Of a stretch of DNA of 64,000 bases, positions 1 to 8,910 are shown piece after piece (within the stretch, counting starts at the first letter, position 1; every line of letters starts with the position of its first letter). Source of the DNA: an uncultured Lachnospiraceae bacterium (GTDB lineage: Bacteria > Bacillota > Clostridia > Lachnospirales > Lachnospiraceae); assembly GCA_910587095.1 (NCBI GenBank), contig CAJUMJ010000036.1, forward strand, positions 1 to 64,000, written 5' to 3'. The position numbers were made by a program, and so were the translations under genes. Below the pieces are notes generated by a model. That model was not told where the DNA came from and ran no database searches. It was given only the letters and a program-made list of their open reading frames with translations.

Positions 1-2
1 CT

Positions 3-116
3 GCCATGAACCTGAAGAAACTGGCGATGTGGAAATGGAAGGCAGCTCACCGACAGTTTTTTGTCGCGATGAGTATTGCTGCTTTAAAAAAGAACCTCTG
101 CTGTGCTGCTGCATAA
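3..116 (+). CDS. possible 3' end of a gene, transposase-like tail (partial)
   Basis: Thirty-seven codons are open from the left edge to a TAA stop. They include MNLKKLAMWKWK followed by a basic and then Ala/Cys-rich end. The N-x-K-(hydrophobic) helix resembles the C-terminal tail of DDE transposases, but the piece is too short to assign a family. It would end just before the rightward terminator at 139..174, which fits a rightward gene finishing here. It could also be chance coding. Confidence 0.28.
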   Translation, partial: AMNLKKLAMWKWKAAHRQFFVAMSIAALKKNLCCAAA

Positions 117-128
117 CAGGGGTTCTTT
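86..128 (-). terminator. rho-independent terminator of the antiporter operon
   Basis: Twelve-base arms at 89-100 and 117-128 pair perfectly apart from one G-U, around a 16-nt loop. Read leftward, the stem is followed by a run of six T (rc of 86-91). It lies about 75 bp beyond the stop of the last leftward antiporter gene. Confidence 0.7.
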
Positions 129-138
129 GACAGTCTGG

Positions 139-174
139 GAGGAAGAGGGAGCATAAGCTTCCTCTTCCTCTTTT
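139..174 (+). terminator. rho-independent terminator, rightward
   Basis: Fourteen-base arms, 139-152 and 157-170 (GAGGAAGAGGGAGC against GCTTCCTCTTCCTC, one G-T wobble), enclose a 4-nt loop and are followed by TTTT. It would stop transcription from a gene to the left of the window, converging on the antiporter operon. Confidence 0.6.
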
Positions 175-201
175 AACAACATGGCTGGTACAGCGAATAA
201 T

Positions 202-2319
202 TTAGAATCCAAACACATCCTTGATAAACAGATAAGCAACCGTCAAAATCAGGCCGATACAAAACAGCAATAGCCCAAAGGACATGCTTCTTGAAATCAT
301 CATGGAATTTTCGCTCCACTCCAAATGAATCAGAGCCAGTCTGTGTTCATAATCCCTGTTTCGGGGATTTTTCCGGTGAATGGTTACATTTCCGAGGAAC
401 TGGAAAGCGCCTGCAACACAGGCGAGCAGGTGGGTCAGGGCTGTGCCTTCCGTCCGCTCATGGGGCAGTTTCTCGTCGCGGTAGACAGTCTTTCGAAGCA
501 CAACAACAAGAGTGTCGACCAGGCTGTCAAGAAAGCGACAGACCAGCGCAAAAGTAAAGGGCAGGATTTTTAACAGCGCAGGACGGTAGATCAGGTTTTC
601 CAGATCAAGCCAGACGGGCCAGCGATCCGCGTAATGTTTTCTCTTCTCTTCCCCGTTCTTTTTCATAACTGCCAGGCGGACGACAAAGCCGTAGACCAAT
701 GCGCCCAAAACGAGGGAGATCAGCGCTCCGCGCAGATTGGCAGGTGTGAAGTAAGCGGTTTTTTCTATCGTGTTTATGCGCAGAAAACCTTGTCCGAGGT
801 CGGCGACGCTGTCCATCACAATACCGGGGAAAAGGCCGCCTGCAGGCAGCAGGGTGGCGCTCACGGTAAGAGCCAGTGCGCTTGTGCGGTTCATGTATTT
901 CCCTTTCAGACCATCGTATTTTTTCTGCACGGAGGAATCCGTATTTTTTTCAACAAAGAGGCAGACATATAGTTTTGCCATGTAGGCTGCGGTGAGTCCG
1001 CCGCTTATGAGGAACATCCACTCGACGGCATTCATAAACGTGGCGCTGAAAAAAGCGGGAATGATTCCGGCATTGATTGAAAACACGTACTCCACAATAC
1101 TCTCATGGATAAGGGTTTTGCTGACATAGCCGTTAAAGAGCGGCACGCCGCCAATCCCAAGCGCTCCCATCAGAAAAATATAGTTGAGGAGCGGTTTCTT
1201 GTGACCGAAGCCACGGATATCATTTAAGTTAAGCTTGTGCACATTCATAAAAACCACACCTGCCGCCATAAACAGGACAAGCTTGATCAGAGAATGATTT
1301 ACCATGTGCAGAAGACTGCCGCGCCAAGCGACGGCGTTCTCGCTGCCGAGGAGCCCGGACATTCCGACACCGACCAGAATAAAGCCGATCTGCGAGACGG
1401 AGGAGCAAGCCAGCGTCCGTTTTAGATCGACGCAGAACAGTGCGAGCAGAGCGCCGATCACCATGGTGAAGACGCCTATGATCAAAATCATGCCGCCCCA
1501 GGCGGCGTTTCCCCAAAAGAGATAGGCCGTCAGAATCAGGATACCGTACATACCGGCTTTGGTCAGAATACCGGAGAGCAGAGCCGAGGCGGGCGCAGGG
1601 GCGACGGGGTGGGCTTTCGGAAGCCAGATATGCAGCGGAAACGCGCCGGCCTTGGCGCCGAAGCCGAACAGCAGGCATAAGCCGGCGGCCCAGAGGCGGG
1701 GAGAGCTTTGCACGGCAAAGAGGGACATGTCTGTCAGTTCCGCAAAAAAGAGCGTGCCCGTCACATCGTAGAGCAGGAAAATACCCATCAGCATCACCAG
1801 GCCGCCGATCACGGCCACAGCCAGATAGGTGGCGCCTGCCCGCATGGATTCAGGTTTTTCATCATGAACTATCCACACATAGGAGGTGAACGACATGACC
1901 TCAAAAAAGAGGAAGGTAGTGTAGAAATCCGCGGAGAAAAATACGCCTTCCGTTGCGCCGAGTGTCAGCAGCAGGAACAGATAGTAGCGATTGCGGTTGC
2001 GGTAGCGGCCAAAATATTCTCCTGAAAAGAGGGTGGTCATGAACCACATGAAGGCGGCGATGGTCCCGTACAGGGCGCGGAAGCCGTCCAGGGTAAAGTG
2101 CAGACCCATGCCGCAGACGTAAGGGATCGTGACAGACACGCCGTCCGCCGTACCGATTGCCGTCTGTATCAGCACAACAGCGCAGAGCACGAAGCAGGCG
2201 CCCGTTACTATATTTGCGAAAAGGCTGCGCGCCCTCTTGTGGGAACGGCCAATCAGATAACCAATGAGAGCCGCTGCCATCGGAAGAAAGACCACGCCCT
2301 CGATCAGATAATTTTGCAT
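202..2319 (-). CDS. NuoL/MrpA/D-type proton-conducting membrane subunit, 705 aa
   Basis: This is a polytopic antiporter-like subunit of the complex I/Mrp superfamily that would form a cation or proton half-channel in the cytoplasmic membrane. The core motif GFGAKAGAFPLHIWLPKAH followed by PVAPAPASALLSG and a Lys (ILTKAG) is the standard trans-membrane helix 7/8 signature. A second conserved region is VDLKRTLACSSVSQIG. At 705 residues it is longer than MnhD (about 500): the last 150 residues hold a soluble stretch and a final hydrophobic helix, as in NuoL- and HyfB-like subunits. ATG at 2319 is preceded by AGGAGG at good spacing. It is the last gene of the operon and is followed by a terminator. 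Confidence 0.85.
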   Translation of the reverse strand: MQNYLIEGVVFLPMAAALIGYLIGRSHKRARSLFANIVTGACFVLCAVVLIQTAIGTADGVSVTIPYVCGMGLHFTLDGFRALYGTIAAFMWFMTTLFSGEYFGRYRNRNRYYLFLLLTLGATEGVFFSADFYTTFLFFEVMSFTSYVWIVHDEKPESMRAGATYLAVAVIGGLVMLMGIFLLYDVTGTLFFAELTDMSLFAVQSSPRLWAAGLCLLFGFGAKAGAFPLHIWLPKAHPVAPAPASALLSGILTKAGMYGILILTAYLFWGNAAWGGMILIIGVFTMVIGALLALFCVDLKRTLACSSVSQIGFILVGVGMSGLLGSENAVAWRGSLLHMVNHSLIKLVLFMAAGVVFMNVHKLNLNDIRGFGHKKPLLNYIFLMGALGIGGVPLFNGYVSKTLIHESIVEYVFSINAGIIPAFFSATFMNAVEWMFLISGGLTAAYMAKLYVCLFVEKNTDSSVQKKYDGLKGKYMNRTSALALTVSATLLPAGGLFPGIVMDSVADLGQGFLRINTIEKTAYFTPANLRGALISLVLGALVYGFVVRLAVMKKNGEEKRKHYADRWPVWLDLENLIYRPALLKILPFTFALVCRFLDSLVDTLVVVLRKTVYRDEKLPHERTEGTALTHLLACVAGAFQFLGNVTIHRKNPRNRDYEHRLALIHLEWSENSMMISRSMSFGLLLFCIGLILTVAYLFIKDVFGF

Positions 2320-2341
2320 TTTAAGTTCCTCCTAATTCCTT

Positions 2342-3805
2342 CTACAGGATGCCGCCAGCCACATCGTAAAAAAAGTTTACAAGAGGCTGCGAGCGGAGCC
2401 CGAACAGTACGATAAAGACCGTGAACACAAACAGGGGCAGAAGCATCTTCCAGCCCGGATCCTCCGCATCCGCGACCGTGTCGTAATCAAAGTCCTTTCC
2501 CGGAAAGAAAGCGCGCACCACCATGCCGAGCATATAGATTGCCGTGAGAAGCGCCGAGACCAGGAGGCAGGCGATACCACCCCATGCCAGGGGAGTGCCG
2601 CTTGCCGCAGCCGCAGTTGCCAGATTCCACTTGCTGATAAAACCTGCCAGTCCCGGAACGCCCATGAGGGCCAGAGAGGAGACGGTAAAAATACCGAATA
2701 CACAAGGCATTTTATATCCGAGGCCATTCAGTTCATGTACATAATGCCGCCTGGTCTGGTGCATAACCGCGCCGGCGCAGAAGAAGGAACTGATTTTCAT
2801 AAACGCGTGAAAGACCAGATGCGACAGAGCGCCTACAAGCCCGAGCGGCGTCATAATTGTCACGCCAAAGAGAATGTAGGAGAGGTTGCTGATGGTGGAA
2901 TAGGCCAGACGCCTTTTGATATGCGTCTCTTTCACGGCCCTGCTGCATCCGTACACAGTAGTGAACATGACAATTCCCATGACGACCGTCTGCGCCCAGG
3001 TGCCCCGCAGAAAGTCCGCGCCAAAACTGTAATAGGTCAGTCTTATAATGGCGAAAGCGCCTGATTTCACCACAGCCACCGCATGGAGAAGGGCGGTGAC
3101 TGGCGTGGGGGCGACGCCGGCCTGCGGCAGCCAGGAATTAAAAGGGCAGACGGCTGCTTTCACGCCAAATCCCATAAAAGCCATTACATATACCAGAAGC
3201 AGTATATTTGTCTGCTCTCCGATTTTATCTACATCCAAAACGCCGCCGGGAATAAATGCCGTGGTGCTGCCGTAAACGATAATCATAATCAGCCCGATAA
3301 AAGCGAAAGCCGCGCCGCCAAGCGAGTAGTAAAAGTATTTGCGGCTGGCGAGAACGGCCTCGCGGGTCAGCGTATGCATGACAAGGGGCACCGTGACAAG
3401 AGTAAGCAGCTCATAAAAGAAATACATGGTGAGCAGATTGGCCGCAAAGGCGATGCCCAGCGTCACGCCGTAAGTCAGGGTGTAAAAGAGAAAAAAAACA
3501 TTTTCATGATTTTCCTTCGTCATATATTCAAAAGCGTACAGCGTCGCGAAAGGCCAGAGGAAAGACACAAGCCCTGCGAACACCATGCTCATGCCGTCCA
3601 CATGGAAACTGATATTCAAGTTGCCGGTAAAGTGTGCCAGAAGAAAGGTACTGTCAGAGTGGTGCAGGAGCAGATACCATACCAGTATACTGTTGACTAC
3701 TACCGCTGTTTCCAGGAAGACCTCTTTTAGCCATCTCTTCCGAAAAGGGAGAGCGGGAACGAGGATTCCCGCAATAATGGGAATCAGGATAACGGTTATA
3801 ACCAT
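2342..3805 (-). CDS. NuoL/M/N-type antiporter subunit (complex I subunit 5 family), 487 aa
   Basis: This is a second antiporter-like membrane subunit with about 14 hydrophobic segments. The motif GFGVKAAVCPFNSWLPQAG followed by VAPTPVTALLHAVAVVKSG carries the conserved Lys expected in the proton channel. KRRLAYSTISNLSYI is the family's loop after helix 9 or 10. The acidic C-terminal stretch FPGKDFDYDTVADAEDPGWKM is nearly repeated in the 3818..5311 product (FFPGADYDYTKLQ), so the two are probably duplicates. AAGGAGG precedes the ATG. The gap to the next gene is only 22 bp, which supports cotranscription. Confidence 0.85.
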   Translation of the reverse strand: MVITVILIPIIAGILVPALPFRKRWLKEVFLETAVVVNSILVWYLLLHHSDSTFLLAHFTGNLNISFHVDGMSMVFAGLVSFLWPFATLYAFEYMTKENHENVFFLFYTLTYGVTLGIAFAANLLTMYFFYELLTLVTVPLVMHTLTREAVLASRKYFYYSLGGAAFAFIGLIMIIVYGSTTAFIPGGVLDVDKIGEQTNILLLVYVMAFMGFGVKAAVCPFNSWLPQAGVAPTPVTALLHAVAVVKSGAFAIIRLTYYSFGADFLRGTWAQTVVMGIVMFTTVYGCSRAVKETHIKRRLAYSTISNLSYILFGVTIMTPLGLVGALSHLVFHAFMKISSFFCAGAVMHQTRRHYVHELNGLGYKMPCVFGIFTVSSLALMGVPGLAGFISKWNLATAAAASGTPLAWGGIACLLVSALLTAIYMLGMVVRAFFPGKDFDYDTVADAEDPGWKMLLPLFVFTVFIVLFGLRSQPLVNFFYDVAGGIL

Positions 3806-3817
3806 GATGCAACCTCC

Positions 3818-5311
3818 TTATAATACGGCGCTGACGATATTCGCCAGATAATCCGTAACTGCGTCGGGAAAAAGGCCGATCAGGAGCGACAATACAGTCA
3901 TAAACAGGATCGGCACAGTCATCAGCTTACAGGGTTCTTGTTTCTGAAGCTTTGTATAGTCGTAGTCCGCTCCCGGGAAGAAACCGTTTATGGTTAAGGG
4001 CAGAAGATATCCTGCGGTGAGCAGCGCGCTTATAAGCAGGATAACCGGCCCGAGAACGGAAAAGATTGGCAGTCCGCTTTTCAGGGAACCGACAGACAGA
4101 TACCATTTGCTGATAAAGCCGCCTGTTGGCGGAATACCGATCAGCCCGAGGGATACGAAGGTGTAACACCACATAGTGAGGGGCATTTCCTTACCGATGC
4201 CGCGAAGCTCGTCCACACGCGTTTTTCCGGTTTTATAGATGATTGCGCCGGCGCACAGAAAGAGCGTCGCCTTGATAAAACCGTGGGCCAGCACATGTAA
4301 AAGGCTTCCCGTCAGAGAGTCGGCGTCCATCACAGCCAGGCCGAACAGGATGTAGGAAATCTGGCTTACCGTGGAGTAGGCCAGCCGCTTTTTCAAGACC
4401 GGTTCTCTGTAAGCGAGCATGGAGCCCATAAAAACCGTGACCAGTGTCAGGATAATCCATACGGTTTGCACCCATGTATCGTTTAGAAAACCGGTTCCGA
4501 AAACATAGTATACGATCCTGCAGATCGCCAGCACGCCTGCTTTCACGATCACGGCGGATAAAACGGCGGAGGCCGGCGCGGGCGCTACGGGGTGCGCGGT
4601 CGGCAGCCATGCGTGCATGGGAAACATGCCGGCCTTTACACCGAACCCCAAAATCATGACAAAGGCAGTAAACAGAAGGAATTCCCCATGCTGCGAAACA
4701 GAGGATGTTTTCAGAATGCCGCCTGCGGTGAAAGCCAGGGTATCACTGTTTTGACAGACGAAGTAGATGCCGTACAATGCCCCGTATGCGCCGCACAGAG
4801 AGTAAAATAAATATTTCAGGCCCGCCATGATTGCCTCCCTTGACCCGTTATGGAGTACAAGGGGCATGGAGGACAGAGTCAAAAGTTCGAAAAACAGGTA
4901 AAAGGTGATTAAATTGCCCGCAAAACACAGACCGTTTAGAACACCGAACATTATCATGTAATAACCATAATAGCGTCCTTCCCGCTCCTCGTGTTTCATA
5001 TATTCAAAAGAAAAGAACCCCGCGCATGGTAGAACGACGGATGAAAGCAGTGAGAAGAGCACGCCCACCTCATCAATCTTAAAACAGATCGGAAGGGTTT
5101 TTGTCAGGTAAAAGAGGGTAAAGCTATTTCCCGCTGTGGATCGCGCGGCGGCACAAAGGAGTACGGTGATGACAAGGAAGCAGCCGGTCAGGGTAAGCAG
5201 GGTTTTTCTGTCAGTGTTTTTCTTCTCTTTCGCAAGAGGCATCCGATAGCGGATCAACAGAAACAGCCCCGACAGGATCGGGAAAAATACGGATAAAAGA
5301 ATCAGGTACAT
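3818..5311 (-). CDS. NuoL/M/N-type antiporter subunit, 497 aa
   Basis: This is a third antiporter-like subunit. It shows GFGVKAGMFPMHAWLPTAH and PVAPAPASAVLSA followed by VIVKAG, then KKRLAYSTVSQISYI. I set the start at 5311 instead of the longer open frame to 5341, because GGAGG sits 7 bases before this ATG and the extra ten residues (MLNDLHGGDN) are hydrophilic, whereas MYLILLSVFFP starts directly with a membrane helix. About 100 bp separate it from the upstream gene. This is the widest gap in the operon, so an internal promoter is possible, though none is obvious. Confidence 0.85.
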   Translation of the reverse strand: MYLILLSVFFPILSGLFLLIRYRMPLAKEKKNTDRKTLLTLTGCFLVITVLLCAAARSTAGNSFTLFYLTKTLPICFKIDEVGVLFSLLSSVVLPCAGFFSFEYMKHEEREGRYYGYYMIMFGVLNGLCFAGNLITFYLFFELLTLSSMPLVLHNGSREAIMAGLKYLFYSLCGAYGALYGIYFVCQNSDTLAFTAGGILKTSSVSQHGEFLLFTAFVMILGFGVKAGMFPMHAWLPTAHPVAPAPASAVLSAVIVKAGVLAICRIVYYVFGTGFLNDTWVQTVWIILTLVTVFMGSMLAYREPVLKKRLAYSTVSQISYILFGLAVMDADSLTGSLLHVLAHGFIKATLFLCAGAIIYKTGKTRVDELRGIGKEMPLTMWCYTFVSLGLIGIPPTGGFISKWYLSVGSLKSGLPIFSVLGPVILLISALLTAGYLLPLTINGFFPGADYDYTKLQKQEPCKLMTVPILFMTVLSLLIGLFPDAVTDYLANIVSAVL

Positions 5312-5409
5312 GTTATCACCTCCGTGTAAATCATTTAACAAATAGTGACAGCACAGATCATCCGGGAAAGTTGCGAAACAGGTCAGGAATCTTTGCTGTC
5401 CTGTGACAA

Positions 5410-6903
5410 TCAGGCGAACATGACCAGACCCTGTTCGATCATATCCACGATGGGCTGGGAGCTGACGCCCAAAATGACGTTTAACAAAATGAAAAACAGA
5501 AGCACTACGGCGTAGGCTTTCATACTCTTAAAAGTGATACCGGCATAGGCATCCTCCTGCGTGGAAGTGTAAATGCGTATCACGGTTTTCATAAAATAGA
5601 TGGCGTTCAGCACCGTGCTTATACCCAAAACAATCAGTGACGCCAGCATTTTTCCCTCCACCTGAACCGCAGCCTGGGCGAAGAGAAGCTTGCTGATAAA
5701 GCCGGAAAACAGGGGCACGCCAACCATGGACAAGGAGCCGACCGTAAAAGCCACGCCCGCCCATTTGTTGCGGTAGGCGGCACCCGTAAGGTCGACAAAT
5801 CTGCGGCTGCCTCCCGATACGTCCGTAAGCCCGATGGCGGCGATAAACAACAGGGATTTTGTGGCGGCATGTGACAAAATGTGGAAAATGCTGGCCACCA
5901 TGCCCGTCTGTGTGCCTATGCCGAAGCCCATATAAATATAACCGATCTGAGCGACCGACGAAAAAGCGATCATCCGGCGGATATCGTTTTCCTTGATAGC
6001 GCTCAGCGAACCGAAGATCATACCCATGAGGCCGAAAACAAAGAGCATATCTATGATCCTTGTGCTGTTGAAGATGTCAAAGCCGATTACCCGGTAAATC
6101 ATTTTAATCAGCAGAAAAATATATCCTTTGGACACCAGGCTTGAGAGGATTGCCGCGGAGGATACCGTCGAGTATCCGTAGGCGTCCGGCAGCCATGCGT
6201 GGAAAGGGAAAAGCGCGCTCTTGATGCACAGCCCTATACACATCAAGGCCACGGAGACGATCAGAGGGATCTGGTATTCCCCTGTCACAACGAGCAGGCT
6301 AACCGATTCTTTGATATTGCTCATCAGAAGATGGCCAGTCAGGTCATACATGATACAGAGGCCAAAGAGCAGAAGTCCGGAACCCAGCAGGCTCATAATC
6401 ATGTAGCGGACGGCCGCCTCGATGGTGCGACCCACCTGGCGGATCATAATCAGGCCGCAGGCGGAGATGGTGTTGATTTCCACGAAGACGTAAGCCGTAA
6501 ACATATCGTTTGTGTAGATCAGTGCCAGCAAGGAGCTAAGCAGAAGATTTACGAGGATATAATACAGATTATGTTTGCTTTCCACCACCTCGCCGTAAAG
6601 CTTGTGCGCACCGCCCGCCATGGAAAGATACATGATAACGCAGAAGAAGAGAGCCATGCCCGCTTCCAGCACGCCCGCCCGGATTTCGTTGCCCCAGGGG
6701 GCGGGGAAATGTCCCATCCGGTAGATGAAAGACTCGCCTGTGTCCAGAAGATATACGAGCAGTACCGCCGACAGGATACCTGTCGTAAGGATGACGATAC
6801 GGTTTACGGCTTTTGCCGCCTTTGCGGGCAAAATGGAGCAGACCGTACCGGAAAACAGGCTCAAAAGGATGGAAAAAAAAGGGAAATTACAAATAAAGTT
6901 CAT
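5410..6903 (-). CDS. mnhD: MnhD/MrpD-like antiporter subunit, 497 aa
   Basis: This is the first large antiporter-like subunit after the C subunit, the position MnhD/MbhH holds in Mrp and Mbh operons. The glutamate helix FVEINTISACGLIMI and LCIKSALFPFHAWLPDAYG with SSLVSKG carry the acidic and lysine residues expected of the proton path. The extreme N-terminus is a membrane helix, so the start at 6903 fits; GGAGGG lies upstream. The stop of the upstream C-subunit gene is only 2 bp away. Which of the four large subunits is the true MnhD is inferred from gene order. Confidence 0.82.
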   Translation of the reverse strand: MNFICNFPFFSILLSLFSGTVCSILPAKAAKAVNRIVILTTGILSAVLLVYLLDTGESFIYRMGHFPAPWGNEIRAGVLEAGMALFFCVIMYLSMAGGAHKLYGEVVESKHNLYYILVNLLLSSLLALIYTNDMFTAYVFVEINTISACGLIMIRQVGRTIEAAVRYMIMSLLGSGLLLFGLCIMYDLTGHLLMSNIKESVSLLVVTGEYQIPLIVSVALMCIGLCIKSALFPFHAWLPDAYGYSTVSSAAILSSLVSKGYIFLLIKMIYRVIGFDIFNSTRIIDMLFVFGLMGMIFGSLSAIKENDIRRMIAFSSVAQIGYIYMGFGIGTQTGMVASIFHILSHAATKSLLFIAAIGLTDVSGGSRRFVDLTGAAYRNKWAGVAFTVGSLSMVGVPLFSGFISKLLFAQAAVQVEGKMLASLIVLGISTVLNAIYFMKTVIRIYTSTQEDAYAGITFKSMKAYAVVLLFFILLNVILGVSSQPIVDMIEQGLVMFA

Positions 6904-6905
6904 CT

Positions 6906-7280
6906 TTATCTGCCCTCCTTCTTAAGCAGCGTGGAGATCTCGTCCAGATCCAGCGTATGGTATCTGGTGTAAAGCCGTATCGTCAAAGACAGCATAAGGG
7001 CGGTTACGGATACGGAGACAACGATACCTGTCAGCACAAGGCCGCTGGGAATGGGATTGATGTAGGATTCCGCACTGGTGACGCCGTCCACAACTATGGG
7101 AGCAACTCTTCCGGCGATATACCCTTTTTCCGCAAGAAACAGGTAGATCGCGCTGTCCATGATATTGAGGCCTATAATCTTTTTGATCAGATTATTTTGT
7201 AATAGCAGATTGGTAAAGCCGATACAGAACAGAACAGCCGATACGGCTTCCCCGTAATTGGCCAGCAAATTCGGACCCAT
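6906..7280 (-). CDS. mnhC: MnhC/NuoK-like subunit, 124 aa
   Basis: A small protein with three transmembrane segments, homologous to MnhC/MrpC and NuoK. The helix LLLQNNLIKKIIGLNIMDSAIYLFL holds the family's GL(N)xxxxAxxLF pattern, followed by the P-rich loop NPIPSGLVLTGIVVS. The chosen ATG at 7280 has AAAGGAGG eight to nine bases upstream; a longer frame begins ten codons earlier but adds a charged stretch that would lie in the B subunit's tail. It normally pairs with the D subunit in the membrane arm. Confidence 0.85.
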   Translation of the reverse strand: MGPNLLANYGEAVSAVLFCIGFTNLLLQNNLIKKIIGLNIMDSAIYLFLAEKGYIAGRVAPIVVDGVTSAESYINPIPSGLVLTGIVVSVSVTALMLSLTIRLYTRYHTLDLDEISTLLKKEGR

Positions 7281-7281
7281 T

Positions 7282-8139
7282 TTAAAATCCTCCTTTTCGG
7301 AACATGGCATAAAAAGCGTAGATCGTACAGGCGACTACAAGCCCTACCGCAATGTTTAAGGGCAGGATCAGGCCGCTTGAGAGAATCGCGCCGGGCGTGC
7401 CTTTCGGAATCACACTGTGGAGGTGGTTAGCTCCCGTGTAGAAAGAGTAGCTCTTTGCCAAACAGTAGAAGGAGAGGGAGAAAAAACACACTCCCTTGTA
7501 AGTTTTTTCCGTAAAAAACCGCTCCGTTTTGGCGAAGCCGAAAGCATTTAAATAAAGTACCAGTCCCGCGCCGATCACCGCGCCGCCGGAGAAACCGCCG
7601 CCGGGACCAAGATGACCGTTCAGGATAATGTAGATACCGAAGATAATAATGATCGGCACCAGAAAAGTCGCAACAAACTGCAAAATGGTATCGTTTTTCG
7701 GCTCAAACTGACGGTCGTTTATCTCCACCTCGTGTTTTTCCGTCTTATTTAACCGGAGTAAAACCAACACGGTAATGGTAGCGACAAACAGGACATGGGA
7801 TTCCCCGAGCGTGTCGAATGCCCTGTAGTCCAGTATCATGCCGGCTACAATGTTGATTGCCCCGGTTTCCTCCAGTCCCTTTTCAATGTAACGGCTGGAC
7901 ACTTCGTTGTTGACCGGACGCTCCACCGTGCCGCTGGCGGGCAGCCAGGAGATTGTCACTAAGAGCAGCGCGATCAGAAACAGGCAGAATACGATGCTGG
8001 TGACATGATAAAGTTTGCGGAAAATTTTCATTTCCACATTGCGCTGCGAATCGTAAACTTTGTCAAGAATTGCGTCGCGTTCCTTTTCGTGGCGCAAGAC
8101 GGCTTCCTCGTCTACTTTGTATTCCTCCTGGGGACGCAT
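7282..8139 (-). CDS. mnhB: MbhE-MnhB fusion antiporter subunit, 285 aa
   Basis: Two known units are joined. Residues about 45-150 match the end of MrpA (MbhE): a hydrophobic helix, then INIVAGMILDYRAFDTLGES, the MrpA C-terminal signature. Residues about 165-285 match MnhB: a membrane helix with NGHLGPGGGFSGGAV, the glycine-rich B-subunit motif. In classical seven-gene Mrp operons the first part belongs to MrpA, so here the MrpA tail has been redistributed. The N-terminal 45 residues are charged and cytosolic. The ATG has only a weak Shine-Dalgarno, and an upstream 30-codon ORF (8149..8241) ends 9 bp before it, suggesting translational coupling. Confidence 0.85.
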   Translation of the reverse strand: MRPQEEYKVDEEAVLRHEKERDAILDKVYDSQRNVEMKIFRKLYHVTSIVFCLFLIALLLVTISWLPASGTVERPVNNEVSSRYIEKGLEETGAINIVAGMILDYRAFDTLGESHVLFVATITVLVLLRLNKTEKHEVEINDRQFEPKNDTILQFVATFLVPIIIIFGIYIILNGHLGPGGGFSGGAVIGAGLVLYLNAFGFAKTERFFTEKTYKGVCFFSLSFYCLAKSYSFYTGANHLHSVIPKGTPGAILSSGLILPLNIAVGLVVACTIYAFYAMFRKGGF

Positions 8140-8148
8140 TTCCAGTGT

Positions 8149-8241
8149 TCACAGATAAGGGTCCTTCTCCCCGTCAAGCCATCTGAAAAAGCGGAAGGCA
8201 AATGTTTTTTGGTATTCCTCCGAGGGACGTTTCTTACTCAC
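8149..8241 (-). CDS. 30-residue ORF between antiporter genes
   Basis: A GTG codon preceded by GAAGGAGG (9-base spacing) opens 30 codons, beginning SKKRPSEEYQKTFAF and ending in a TGA 9 bp before the mnhB start. It overlaps the 3' end of the DUF4040 gene by 8 bases in another frame. The start RPSEEY echoes the beginning of the next protein (RPQEEY), and both are followed by a charged stretch. Either it is a genuine small cytosolic subunit or its translation serves to bring ribosomes to the poorly marked mnhB start. I recognise no family. Confidence 0.45.
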   Translation of the reverse strand: MSKKRPSEEYQKTFAFRFFRWLDGEKDPYL

Positions 8242-8509
8242 TGTCCTTTTCCTCCTTCTTTCCGGGCTTCGCAGTCTCGATGGCATGGATTTTTTTGAGC
8301 GTCACAAAAAAGAGGACGCTGGTAATGCCCGCGCCGACAGCGGCTTCCGTGATGGCAAGATCCGGCGATTCCAGACAGATCCATAGCATGGACATAATCA
8401 GACTGAAAGACATATAAATTAATATGGAATTTAACAGGTTTTTGGAAAAGCTGACGGAGACTGCGCAGATAATCAAAAAAACCATCAGAATGCCCTGAAA
8501 AGCTGTCAT
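8234..8509 (-). CDS. MbhD/DUF4040-like antiporter subunit, 91 aa
   Basis: A short three-helix membrane protein. SPDLAITEAAVGAGITSVLFF is the signature of the MrpA C-terminal DUF4040/MbhD unit (PDxAxTExxVG). It has a charged C-terminal tail (KPGKKEEKDSE). The ATG overlaps the stop of mnhG as ATGA and has GGAGG upstream. The free-standing form is typical of Mbh/Mbx-type operons, in contrast to Mrp operons where it is fused to MrpA. Confidence 0.82.
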   Translation of the reverse strand: MTAFQGILMVFLIICAVSVSFSKNLLNSILIYMSFSLIMSMLWICLESPDLAITEAAVGAGITSVLFFVTLKKIHAIETAKPGKKEEKDSE

Positions 8510-8910
8510 GACAACCGGTCCTCCTTTTCCCTTGAATTTTCTTCTTCTCTTTTCGCGGCAAGCTCCCGCTCCAGTATTTTCACATCCTTGTAGATTTCAC
8601 ACTGGGTATTCAGTTCTTCGTTGGTGGCGGCCTCCAATCTTGAGAGCACATGGGAGGAGACGGGTGAGGCAAACCATAAAAAAACGATCACGAAAAACAT
8701 TTTCAAGGTCGTAAAGTTGAGGCCCGAGAAGATCATCAGACCGATCAGGCAGGAGCCGATACCCAACGTATCTCCCATGGCGGCCGCGTGCATTCTGTTT
8801 AGCACATATTTAAAATGAAATACGCCAAACACTTCTGTGAAAAGGATGACCATACCGATCACCAGTAAAATACTTCCGACAATAAAGCGGATCCATTCAA
8901 CTGCGTTCAT
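8506..8910 (-). CDS. mnhG: MnhG/MrpG-like subunit, 134 aa
   Basis: A three-helix membrane protein with FRYVLNRMHAAAMGDTLG-like sequence (FKYVLNRMHAAAMGDTLGIG), the MnhG hallmark (hRhHaxxkxdTlG). The C-terminal 45 residues form a charged helix (KDVKILERELAAKREEEN). I chose ATG 8910, preceded by GGAAGGAG; it overlaps the mnhF 3' end by 14 bp. A longer open frame to 8955 would lie wholly inside mnhF and is unlikely. Confidence 0.85.
   Translation of the reverse strand: MNAVEWIRFIVGSILLVIGMVILFTEVFGVFHFKYVLNRMHAAAMGDTLGIGSCLIGLMIFSGLNFTTLKMFFVIVFLWFASPVSSHVLSRLEAATNEELNTQCEIYKDVKILERELAAKREEENSREKEDRLS

Noticed and set aside
3083..3730. Rightward 215-codon ORF opposite an antiporter gene
   Set aside because: It is the complement of well-conserved leftward coding sequence, is rich in His/Lys/Gln with no domain, and has no ribosome binding site.
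5340..5409. Possible hairpin GACAGCA/TGCTGTC between antiporter genes
   Set aside because: Short 7-bp arms with a loop of about 35 nt and no T run; not enough to call a terminator or attenuator.
6199..6972. Rightward 257-codon ORF opposite mnhD and mnhC
   Set aside because: Mirror of conserved membrane-protein codons; composition is typical of an antisense shadow.
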